A stretch of DNA of 64,000 bases from contig VCAZ01000005.1 in assembly GCA_005784505.1 (NCBI GenBank), forward strand, positions 3,274,501-3,338,500, written 5' to 3'. The DNA is from Bagarius yarrelli (taxonomy: Eukaryota; Chordata; Actinopteri; Siluriformes; Sisoridae). The notes beneath the pieces were generated by a model that was not told where the DNA came from, did not search any database, and was given only the letters and a program-made list of their open reading frames with translations. Every line of letters begins with the position of its first letter. Position 1 is the first letter of the stretch. The position numbers and the translations under genes are program-made. Positions 32,046 to 44,500 of the stretch are shown piece after piece.

Positions 32046-35000
32046 CTGGGTACACACCGGAAAGAGAAGAACGACAGAGATAGAGAGAGAAAAAGAGAGA
32101 GAGAGAGAAAGAGAGAGAGAGGGAACAAACAAATGAATAATGTGGATCACAAGGAGGACACAATGAGAGTGAGGTAACAAGATAAATGAAAAATGTTAAG
32201 CCTTGTGACTTATCATACTCTCTATGTCTCTATCTAACCTAAACACACACAAACAGACACAAACACACAAACAAATAAGCTTGTGTCTGTATGTAAATAA
32301 GTCAATAACACCAATGAAGTCTCAGAAACATTTGCTTTAGAAACACACACTCTCTTTAATAGCATGTTCTAAAAGTCCCACTCCCCCTTTTTCTCTCTCA
32401 CCCTCTCTCTCTCACACACCCAAGTGCACATGGACATCTACACACAGTCTCTCTCACTTACACACACACACATAGTCTTATCAATACATAAAATGTTTTC
32501 CGCTTATATATGTAATTATGGTTCCTCGAGGCACTGTGTCACAAGGCATTGGAAACGCCCTTTTAAAACCTTTGTCTGAAGAATGTTCGTAATCCGACAA
32601 ACTAAAAAGCATTATGTTAAGGGCAGGTGACATCATCAACCTGAAAGTAATGCTTTATAAACACAAGCAGCAGCACGCCTTGGTAAGCTCACATTCAGCC
32701 TAACAGGCTTGCTAGGGTTATAGAATGTTCTCTTGGGCAACCATGGCCCTATAAGTAAACTAGAAATATTTCCCTTCAGAAACTCGGGCCACACGTCAAA
32801 ACGTTTTGGGAAGAAGATACCCATGTTGCCATAGCACCAAGTCACTGTCCTAGAGTCATATGTTGGGACTGCGTGTTGCAAAAACACTGGATCCTAGAAT
32901 TGTAGCTTGATCCATGTTGTAGAACCAGACAAATGTATGTGGGGTATCCCAACTCGCCACCAAATGCCAAGGCCCTGGAGGCCACCCTTCCTCTAGTAGA
33001 ATGTTCCTCCTGGACTTGTCTGTTTAGTGGCTGCCAATACTTTCTTGGACCGGTCTAAACAGAGGAACATCTGATCTGACATTCTCCATGGGGCAGCTCT
33101 GTGGATGTACATACCCAGTGCTCGAAGTTTCAGCCTTTCCTATTCTGAGTCCCAGAAAGAGGAGGACAAAAGGCCAGAAGCTCAATGGGAACCAAAACCT
33201 CAATACTCAACACTAATTTGACACACAAAGGGTTGTGAAAATCCGCTACATATACCTTCAGGGTGGACTGTGTTAGCTCTGCAGATAAACATTCTTGCAC
33301 TGAACCAACAAGGCAGTTAACTGGGTTCTGCTGTTTGTCTCTGCACCAGGAGATAAAGCGGTTCCATTTCCAGGCATTGAGTTTCCTCATGGTGGGCGCT
33401 CTAGCCTGAAGTATGTTCTTAATGACCTCAGGGACCTTCTGCTAGAAGGCATGCCAACAGTTTCCATAACTCTGGATAGGGGTGCACTAGGGCTCCCCCC
33501 CGCTTGCGAAAGGAGGTCCGTCTTGATGAGTATCTGGACAGGATGGTCATCTAGAACAGTCACACTGTCCTTGCGTACTCGCTCCAGAACTCCCTGGAGC
33601 ACTGTGACCGGAGGAAACATGGCCTCAGCCATGTCTGTAAAGTGGTGTCCAGGATTAGCAGGGCTGGAAGCGCCAAAAACCAAAGCGGACAGATCTACTT
33701 CTGCTCAGACGAGTTTCCATAGGAGTTCCACCGCTTCTGGGTGAAGTCTGCATTTCTTGGATCCCAGGCCCTGCATCATCAGGATGCTGCTAGCATCCTA
33801 CCGATCCTGGCATGTGTCAGCTTGGCCTGTATTGTGAACGACTCCCAGAAGACCCCCCCAAGTAGGTGAACCTACAGGGTGACAGAGAAAAGCTAAAAGG
33901 AAGAACTCAGTATTGGAATGCTTCGCCCCAAAGCAAACCCTTAGTAAATTTCTGTGCTGGGGTAGGATAAACATATGGAGTACGCATCTTCAAGATCCTC
34001 TAAGGGGGGTGTGTCCTAAAAGGCCTGGCTCTGCTGGGGTCAGGACCTCTTCCTGGGGGCCTTCTTGGGTAAAGTGATGATCCTTGAACTCGTTTTTGGA
34101 AGCAAGATAAGGCTACGCCTGTCTCCTCCACTAAGTCTGTTAGGGATCCCCAAGACTTCAGCCTTTGCTGTATCACAGCAGCAGTACGGCCTGAGCCTTG
34201 GGGACACCATGTCTGGCCATCTTTATTAGACGAGGGCGGACCATGTGCTCTAAAGCACTGACTGTACATGCTCCACCTCCAGGTAGCTTACAAACTGTGT
34301 ATACAATGCCAGAGGAATGAATAAACATGCTGCCTAAATTCTTGCCTAGATTCTTTTTGCTCAGTCGCAATTTTAGCTTTCAGAATTTTTTTTTTTTTTT
34401 TTTTAACACAAATACACAAACAAGCTGAAGAAAAATAGCTTACCGAGGTAATTTGCTGCTGTGTTTATAAAGCATTCTGGTCGATGATGTTACCCAACCG
34501 TGACGTTATACTTTCTGAATGGTCGGATTACACACATGCTTCAGGGCAAAGGTTATAAAAGGGCGTTCCCAAAGCATATGGACACAGCTTAAGTTCCCAA
34601 AGTGGAACTGAAATCTGTCATAAGGCTTGAAACATTTCCCCCATTTAATCTTGTCTGGATGAAATGAAAATAAAAGGCATTGTATATATTCCTGTTCATA
34701 TGCGGGACCCAGTAAAAGGTGTTATCAGTGAAGCCTTCAGTTTCCTACAGCAGAGCTTCATTTTCCTTTTAGGTGCACTTAGACAACAGCATCATGGAGA
34801 ATACTGACCTTGCCAGGAGCTCTGTACTGACTTTTGGCCTACTTCCACACCAGTGCTTATTTAAAATGTATATCTGTATTCTATAGATACATGACTTTTT
34901 TCTACAAAAAAAAGGAATCAAAATGAATGTGTTTATACAGTGCAGTATGAGTAAATGCATTGTAAACACCTCGTTTGAATAGGGGGAACTGCACTTATGC

Positions 35001-38000
35001 TACACAGACCTAGTGGCCAATGAATGAAGTCAGCTTCCAAGCGGTGCACATGAAATACTGGTAATGTGACTAAAAGTAAATAGACTGAAAAAAGTCACAG
35101 AAGCCAAACCCAAAACTACCTGTTGGATGTGGCGTACACTTGTTAATTCCTATAAATGTAACACAACCAATACTCATGTCTGCACTTGCACACGCTTGTG
35201 TGTGACAGGGGAATGTTGTGGCATACAGAAGAGGTGAACAGCCTTGCTGTGAATAATGGAACCAAAGTAATATTGATAATAATTAATAATATTATTAATA
35301 ATATAATAATGGGTTTTTTGTTATAAAGTTGAAGGAAACCTTGAGAAACTCTGAGAAAACCCACATGGTCACAGAGAGAAGAGAACAGAGACAGGAACCT
35401 GTGTCTAAGTTTAAACTGGTACTCTAAAAAATATATTTAAAAGCATGTTTAAAGACCTATGTGAACAGAACTAGTTTTCCAGAAATAAATGAAGGTAATC
35501 TTGCCTGACACTGATATTACAATAGCCAGTTTTAACGGTTTATGTGATTTGGCTCTTCTTGTTAATTCGATTTTTTTATTACTTTACAGGTTACCAAACA
35601 CATTATTGATTATTGGTCCATACCGGTTCACTAGCTTGTTTGAGAGATTATACAATAAAACGCATTGAAAAAACATGGCAGATTCGGACTGCATTAAAAT
35701 CTGTGAAACAGAAATTTCTTCCTGTAAATCTATTTCCGTCCAAAGAGGACTTTAGTGGCTTTTCTGTGGGGAAAACAGGGTTTTGGGGGTTTTTAAAGGA
35801 GTCACTAATGTCAGTGGTTTATAAAATATCTAAAAGCTCAGCACAAAAACATTCACACTTTTCTCGACATTTTCGTAGTAACATGTGTTCACATTTACAG
35901 CAGTTAGCAGATGTCTTTTTTAGAGGTGACTGACATTTATTTCATTTATCTATTTGAGCAGTTGACTGTTAAGGGCAGTTGCAGCTTGATGATCCTGGGA
36001 AATGAACCAATGATCTTCTGATCAGAAGTCCAAAGCCGTAACGACTGAGCTGCCTCTTCCCTATACATTTAGTCTAAGTAATCTCAAGACATGTATATTA
36101 AATATACAGTATAATAATATTAATAAATAATAATATTTTTTAATCATTCATGAAAAAAGTTTTGAGACACACCAACAGATGGCAGTATGAGGCTGCAGGC
36201 TGTGCATAGAGTCACAGGGAGCACAGCTTTGTGTACAGTATTGTGCTGCTATCTGTTGGTGTGTCTCAAAACATTTTGATATTCCCTCGTATATTAATAT
36301 ATGAGACGTTGGTTTTTTTGAAAATAAATTTATTTCGAGTAAAGCAGCAACTCCACTTTGCAATGAGTCTGTTTATTTTTTCCATAGGAGCACATCTATA
36401 AAGTTTAATCACTTACATAATTGAAATAGTTATTATTACCTAACTGTGACAGTTTTGTAAAGTTTTGTCATTGATAATAGCTATTATTATTAAGTCAGTA
36501 AAAATCCCTTTGTCTGTTTATTTGTGTCTCTCTGTCTTGAGCCATTGAACTCTAAAAAGTGCACTACAGGAGATTTAATAGCAGCACTTGTCTCTATATC
36601 AGTTCTTAAACTGCAGTTATTTCACACAGCTCCACCCGACACACTCAGATGGACTTGACTATTTGCTCTGGTCAAAAGAGCCCTAAAAGTTTTGTGACAC
36701 AAAGCAGGATAAAGCTGAGCAACCCACTCTGACCCATCCTTCTCCTTTTCTTACCCTCTGCTGAAGGGTAAGACACAGATGACGCTACTTATAACGCACT
36801 GTGGTCATTTTTAGACTGGTGAAATGATCTCTCTAAATAAAATGCATTATTAATATCGTTGTCTAGCACAGCTGAGTCATTATCGAAGGACAATTAGATA
36901 GCAGTTGCCTCAGCGACACATCCGGTTACTGTATGCGATTTACAGAGACATTAAATATGCAAGATTATTTTTACATTTTTAAAACCGATCTTTGAACTAT
37001 TTTGCTGATTATAGCAAGTAATTATTAGTAAAATTAATAGAACATGCTCTGAATATTTTTCTTTGCTTACATACAGTGAGTACCAGGCTGGATACCGACT
37101 ACTCAAATTTTTAAGGCTCAAAAGAACCAACTTCAACACAACCTGCTAGTTAAGTAGGTCACAAATTCTTCCAAAAGGGTATCCAAATCCATAAATTAAG
37201 GAAAAAGCAACTGAGGAAATGTTAACAGCGCCATGATGAGCCAAAATATGCAAAATAAACTCCAACAAAGATACAGGTTTGTTTTTGTTTTTGACTTCTG
37301 AAGACGGGACAACCGAAAGCCCCAATTCAACCTCTAATCTGTCTGAACCTTCACACTGCACCTTACAGCAGAATGATTCAAGAAAAAAAAAACAGCATAA
37401 AGAATGCATGGGTGTCCAAACTCCTGTAAACAGGAGACTCTTAACTTTCATACGTTGACTGCTGTGAGAGTGAAATGAAATTGTGCACCAGTTAAAGCGC
37501 TCCCATTACAAATAACAAACTAGCGATGCAAAAGAAGTGCTGGTAATGAAAAACGTTTCGAATATCAGAATGACATTAATACAACAGGATAATACAACAC
37601 TCAGCTTTCTTTCCTCTTTCCTCCACTTAGCAAATCATTGTTTATTACTTATTAACTGCAGTCTGTTAATGATACTGTATGTAATTATAGCAGTACTATT
37701 TTAAAGGTGCAGTCTGTAATAGTAGCAGTATTTTTGGAAGGTGCAGTCTGTAATAATAGCAGCGCTCTTTTAAAGGTACAGTCTGTAATACGAATAGTAC
37801 TGTGTTAAAGATGGTCTGTAATAATACCAGTATTCTTTCAAATGTGCAGTCTGTGATACTGGTAGTACTGTGTTAAAAGTGGTCTGTAATAATACCAGTT
37901 CTGTATTAATGGTGGTCTGTAATAAAACCAGCTCTCCTTTAAAGGTGGTCTACTACTAATTTAAAGGTGCAGTCTGTAATACTATTAGTACTGTTTTAAA

Positions 38001-41000
38001 GGTGATCTGTAATAATAGCAGTACTTAAAATAACACTGGTATTAATTACAGACCACCTTTAAAACAGTACTAATGGTACTACAGACTGCACCTTCAAAAA
38101 AGTACTGGTATTATTAAGGTGCAGTCTGTAATATCATTAGTACTGTTTTAGGGTGGTCTGTTATAATACCAGTACTATTTTAAAGGTGCAGTCTGTAATA
38201 ATATTAGTACTGTTTAAGAGCTAGTCTGTAATAATACCAGTACTATTTTAAAGGTGCAGTCTGCAATACTATTAGTACTGTTCTAAAGATGGTCTGTAAT
38301 AAAACCAGTAATGTTTTAAAGGTGTAGTCTGCAATACTATTAGTGCTGTTTTATAGGTGGTCTGTAATAATACCTGTAATATTTTAAAGGTGCAGTCTGT
38401 AATACTATTAGTACTGTTTTAAAGGTGGTCTATAATAATACCAATACTATTTTAAAGGTAGTCTGCAATACTATTAGTACTGTTAATTCCTATAAATGTT
38501 ACACAACCAATACTCATGTCTGCACTTGCACACGCTTGTGTGACAAGGGAATGTTACATACAGAAGAGGTGAACAGCCTTGTTGTGAATAATGGAACCAA
38601 AGTAATATTGATAATAATAATAATAATAATAATAATAAACCTGAGAAAAACCCACATGGTCACAGAGAGAAGATGCTTAACTGCACAGAGACAGGAACCT
38701 GAGTCTAAGTTTAAACTGGTACTCTATAAAATATATTTAAAAGCATGTTTAAAGACCTATGTGAACAGAACTAGTTTTCCAGAAATAAATGAAGGTAATC
38801 TTGCCTGACACTGATATTACAATAGCCAGTTTTAACGGTTTATGTGATTTGGCTCTTCTTGTTAATTCGATTTTTTTATTACTTTACAGGTTGTTAATTA
38901 GATAGCAGTTACCTCAGCGACGCAACCGGTTACTGTAATTAAAGAAAAAGCAACTGAGGAGATGTTAACAGCGACATGATGAGCCAAAATATGCAAAATA
39001 AACTCCAACAAAGATACAGGTTTGTTTTTGACTTCTGAAGACGGGACACCCGAAAGCCCAATCCTGTAAACAGGAAACTCTTAACTTTCATACGTTGACT
39101 GCTGTGAGAGTGAAATGAAATACTACTAGTACTAATACTATTAATACTACTAATACTATTAGTACTGTTTTAAAGGTGGTTTGTAATAATACCTGTAATA
39201 TTTTGAAGGTACAGTCTGTAATACGAATAGTACATTTGTTAAAGATGGTCTGTAATAAGTATTCTATATATAACCAGTATTCTTTTAAATGTTCAGTTTG
39301 TAATACTGGTAGTACTGTATTAAAGGTGGACTGTAATAATGGTGGTCTGTAATAAAACCAACACTCCTTTAAAGGTGGTCGAATACTATTTTAATGTGCA
39401 GTCTGTAATAGTATTAGTGCTGTTTCAGAGGTAGTCTGTAATAATACCAATACTATTTTAAAAGTGCAGTCTGAAATACTATTAGTACTGTTTTAAAGGT
39501 GTTCTGTAATAATACCAGTAATATTTTAAAGGTGAAGTCTGTAATACTAATAATACTGTATTAAACATTGTCTGTAATAATACTAGTACTTTTTTAAATG
39601 TGCAGTCTGTTATACAGGTAGTACTCTAATAAAGGCGGCCTTTGATAATACCAGCACTCTTTTAAAGGTACAGTAAAAAGGTACCGTAATAATAGTGGTA
39701 GTTTTGTTTAAAGTAATATGTTTGCAATAATAGCGATACTCCGTTAAAAGTAAAGTCTGTAATAATAGCAGAACTCTTTCGAAGGTGCAGAATAATATGA
39801 TTGTACAACCACAGCAGTCTTCTAGATATACAGTCTGTAAAAACTGCTGTGCTATTTTAAAGAGGAAGTCTGTAATATTACGAGTTACATTATAAATTGG
39901 CTGCTTGTAATAACAATAACAAAAATTGTTTAAGGCTTTAATTATTGCAGGTTAATGTTATAGATGAAGTTTGTAATAATAACCATGCCATTTTAAAAAG
40001 AGTTTAATCAAAAAAATCACTCTCTAAAAAATAATCTTAAACCAACACTAATATCGTATAAACGGTTATGTGTAATAATAATGGTTTTGTTCTAATAAAA
40101 TCATTTTAAAGGTTTGTTCATAATAACATAAATTTGTCGGCTAAGCACTTATCTAGACATATAATTATTACACTCTTAAGAAGAATTGAGATCAATACAA
40201 GCAAAAGATCTGCTTACTCTCTGTAAGCATCATCTATTTTCTGGCCCAGAAATTAGTTCCATTTCCATATCCTGTGAATGAAACATGAAGAAAACAGAAG
40301 GCCAACACTGCAATATTCTATTTCTTTACTGTGACCCTAGTTCCTCTCACCTATAAAGAAGAAATGTCACTATATTAAACTGCACCTTTAAAATTTCAGT
40401 GATACCTCTAGCATAACAATGTAAAGAATTCCCATCCTGTCATTTACTATGAACTCTTTCAGGATCAAACATGATTGGTCTTGGGTTTCATGCCATTGTT
40501 GTTCTGCTCTGTGATTGCTGGTGCTCACATGCCATTCATCCATCGCATCATGTGCACATGTGCTTTCAGCTACATGGGAGGTGAGGTAAAGTGAAGGGCT
40601 GTGACGGTGAGAGAGGAAAGACTGGCAGGATGGTGAGGTGACTGAATTCCTCATAACATCTTCCTCCATTAGAAAGCCACACTTTTTAGATATATTATTT
40701 AATTTTATACAATAATACGAGATTAAAGAAGTAATTTAGCTCACTATAAGCAAAGAGATGCTAATAATACAAGCGTAGCATTAGTCGGATCAGAAATTTG
40801 ATTTGCTGCTGCGTTCCTGCTTAAAATACCTCGACTTCTAGACTAGGAGGCGAAATAATTCGATTTGTAGATCAACAACAAACACTAAAAGCTCAGAAAA
40901 CTACAGATACTAGAACTTTCATTAGACTAGGAATTTTTTATAAACCATGTGGCCACTAGAGGGAGCTGTTATCAGGTAATCTGGCACAAGCACAGCCATT

Positions 41001-41513
41001 CGATGACACAGACAGAGATTTAAAGAACAAAAGGAAGTTCCTCTCTTTTCCAATCCGTTCTTCATCTCTCCAGGTGGACCCGATGTGAATCCTAACCACT
41101 GTAGACCTGCTTTTCCAAAATAGTTTTTTATTAAAGAATTGATCGAGTGTCATTGTGAGAACCAGGGGAAGCCATCACTTAAACACTTAAAGAGAAAATA
41201 AAATTAAACAGAAAATATTTAAAGATGTTCCAAATATTGAACCTACTAACGGGTGTGTATAAATGTGGGAGTCACGTAGATATACAGTGTGTGTGAGAGA
41301 GAGGGGTGTAAGAGAGAGGGGCATGGAGAGAGAATATTGGGAAGAGAGAGAGAACAAGAGAGAGGAAGAGAGAGAGATAGAGAGAGAAAAAGAGAGAGAG
41401 TGAGAGAGAGAAAGAAAGAAAAGAAGAGGGAGGGGAGGGAGGGAGGGTAGGAGAGAGGGAGGAAGGGAGGGAGGGAGAGAAACGTGGAAATAGAATAATA
41501 AAGAGAAAGTGAA

Positions 41514-41544
<31 letters not shown>

Positions 41545-44500
41545 AACAAGGAATTTAATGTGCACTCCAGTGTTTTCAGCTCAGGTCAAATAGGCCATTT
41601 TTTCCTCTCTGAATTAGAGATTATTTCAAGTATCTGAATGAGAGACTGATAATATATATTAAATTGTATGATTTTTAATTATACATTACAAATAAATTGT
41701 AATTTTATTTCTAGAAATTAGCAGATTATTGTAAATATAAAAAATGTTTCTTTAAGCTTCTTAACCCTTTAGTGGTGTTGAATAAAAACCCAATAATATC
41801 CACCAGACCCACGTATCTTGTAAAAGTTCTGATTCCCAACAGCACTGATTTCATTTATTCAATCTTCAATTCATAGAACATTAGAAACGTACTTAAACAC
41901 CTATATGAACTCTTGGGGTGCAAGGATGGTGTTTGAGGTGCTGTAGCGCGGTGAGCTGTACGCCATGCAAACGGCCAATGCTGTGTCAATAAGCAGGAGC
42001 GTAAGAGAGAGAGAGATAGAAAGAAAGATAGACAAACAGAATAAGATTTAGAGAGAGAGAGAAAGATAAAGAGAGAGAAAGATAGACAAAAAGGGTAAGA
42101 TTGAGAGAGAGAGAGAGAGAGAGAGAGAGCAGAAAAAGACAAAAAAATAGAGAAAGCAAGAAAATCAAATAAAGACAGGGAGAACGAAGAAAGAAAGAAA
42201 AAAAAACCAGAGGGAATAAAAATAAAAAGAAATGAAGCCAGCGGGACCGATAGCAAAAAAAAGGAGAGAAAGAGAGAGAGATAGGAAGAATGAAAAAGAG
42301 AGAGAGAAAGATAAAAACGGAAAGAGAGAAAGGTAGAGTGAAAAAGAGAAGGAGAGAGGGAGAGAAAAAACGTCAGAGAGAAATAAAATCAGCGAGAAAG
42401 AGAAAGAGAGGTAGATGGAGACAGAGAAGGACAGAGGGAGAGAGATAGCAGTGGTGGTGTGTGTTGGCGGTTGGATTCTCTACTCACCGGACAGCTGCTG
42501 GACAGCCGGCTGGTCATGTGTACTTAACAGCTGAGCCTGAATTGTCTCCACAACTCGCTTAAATCGTCGACTGGGACCTGCGGGAACACAGACACACACA
42601 CACACACACAGTTTTTAAAAAAAAAAGATTTAACTGTACGGTCAATAAAAATTTGAATACAATGCGAATAAATAGAATACACTACCGTAAATAGCATAAA
42701 TATAAACTATTTGTGATGCACTGCAGAATTCTCTCTAATTAAATGCATGTATACATTTTATGCTGCTGTGTGTGAGTTTTATTCCCTCAGCAACATCCTC
42801 ATAAAGTCTAATGGGATCACGGCACATTTTATGGTCACAGCTCACTTTCAGCAACCTTTTCCCTTCAGTCTAAAATCTATAGGTAAGTGAGGGAAAAGAA
42901 AAAAAAAAAGGAAGAGGAAGAAATAGATAGAAGGGAATTGTCCTTTGAAATGCAGCAGACTGAAAATAGGAAATGATGGCTAGAAGGCAGAAGAGTGTCT
43001 TTTACTCCTTCTGAACCTTTGCCAATGCAGCCCTGAGGAACGTGTCTATTTTGAGGCGCAGAAATGAAGAGAAGACGAGTAAAGGGGAAAAGAGAGAAAT
43101 AGACAGGAAAATCAAACCGAAAGGAAAAAAAAGCCCGTATTTGATGTAGATAGTAGGTATTTACCTGAGAGCAGGGTGAAGGTGACGGAGTAAATGCCGT
43201 TCTCCTTGGTAGCTGACGTGCTCTCCGTGTAGGTGATGTCCACCTGAAATTTCACAGGCTTCTGGAAGACAGCAGGGCCGGTCGTAGACTTGTATTCTGC
43301 CCGGAAACTCGTTTGAGAAACAACGCTGTGGCTAAGGCTGGGAATCTGACATGGAAAAACAGGAGTGAAAGGACAAACCAATAAGAATCAGGAAAACCAT
43401 CGAGCCTAATTATGAGTCACATAATACCAGATGTTAAACATGACAAATGAGTATTCAATGCTTAACTATTTTTGTACAGTTTTTTAAGAAGCAAGCTTGT
43501 GGGAAGCCTGAAGTCTATCCCAGGGGACAGAGGTTTACAAGCAACACTTAAAATGACTGTTAGAAGTTAACGTCAATAGAATATTATTTGAGTAAAAGTG
43601 TTTAAGTATGTAATATTTATTGGTCTTATTTTTACCTAAGTATTGAAAGTAATAGTACAGATAACCGTCGGCTTAGGAAAATCAATTATACCAGCAAAAT
43701 TACAACTCGGGTCAAAATGAACCAATAATTTATCCAGCGATTAATCCAGCTTTTATAAGCACGTAAGTCATGTGATGCTAAAACTAATAAATTCCAAAGC
43801 CTTCGAAAGAATAGATTTTTGAATGCCTGTAAATCCCACTTATTATTCAAGCACGTAATTTATCAATTTCTATGGATGTAATTAGTAAGTACTCCACAGT
43901 GAAACTAATAAAAAATGATATTTTTAAACATGATTATATAATAAAATTATTATAAATATAAGAAATAACAGCTTAGAAAAATCTTAAAAGGAAACTTAAG
44001 GAGCAAGACATATGTGCTATTAAAGGTGCTATTAATCACGAAATGTACACACACTCGCTGTTGAGACTTACAGAGAGAAAGGCTTGTACAATATCAGCTT
44101 TGATGGAGCTCAGGGGTTTGTCCTGGATCACCAAGAAGATCTGCTCTTCTTTCTCCAAATTGATGAAATTTCCGAACCAAGATTTTTTCGCAAGTCTGAA
44201 AACGAAGACAACCAATACAGAGTGAGCAAACACCTCTGATGTCTCCAGCACTAATAAGTAATATGAGTACAAATCCAAGACAAGCAACCGATACATCAAA
44301 ATAGCCAGCATTCACGATATTGAGAAGAAACCAGAGGAGATTTATTTTAAAGCAAAAAAATAGATAAAAAAAATCAACCTGTCATTTGCATGCAAGCAAA
44401 TTTGCATCAGATGAAAAAGACAAGGCTAAAAATACAAGCCTAGAATAAAAAAAAAAAGAATTGTGAAGTCATCACCCGAGCGCTTTCTTTGACAGATCTT

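Larger units (their letters stand above)
35141..39120. repeat. tandem segmental duplication with collapsed second copy
   Basis: The sequence starting TGTTAATTCCTATAAATGT at 35141 recurs at 38481, an offset of 3340. First-copy pieces 35141-35590, about 36893-36934, about 37194-37320 and about 37424-37482 are found joined end to end as 38481-39120. So copy two lacks at least three internal stretches present in copy one. The minisatellite lies after both copies. Identity within shared pieces is high by eye. The joins show no consistent GT-AG pattern, so a retro-copied spliced RNA is not favoured. Confidence 0.85.
32046..42487 (-). other. last brsk2 intron (10.4 kb), repeat-laden
   Basis: Between the PSRRFKRVVETIQAQLL exon and the last coding exon. 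Contents, low to high coordinate: GA tract 32073-32126; CT/CA-rich DNA 32340-32480; DIRS-like remnant 32515-33760; unassigned non-repetitive DNA 33760-35140; a duplicated block with minisatellite 35141-39850; AT-rich DNA with a possible cryptic exon near 40218-40271; GA tracts 41286-41545 and 42001-42440. Human BRSK2 has a short alternative exon here (TTNCMEMMTGRLSKC); no intact counterpart was found. Confidence 0.7.

Noticed and set aside
34000..34269. 89-codon minus-strand frame upstream of the DIRS recombinase fragment
   Set aside because: It could belong to the same element, but no recognisable motif was found, so it was not added to the element call.
41187..42256. Several minus-strand open frames rich in Ser, Leu, Phe and Pro
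   Set aside because: They are translations of (GA)n/(CT)n tracts; low complexity in all frames.
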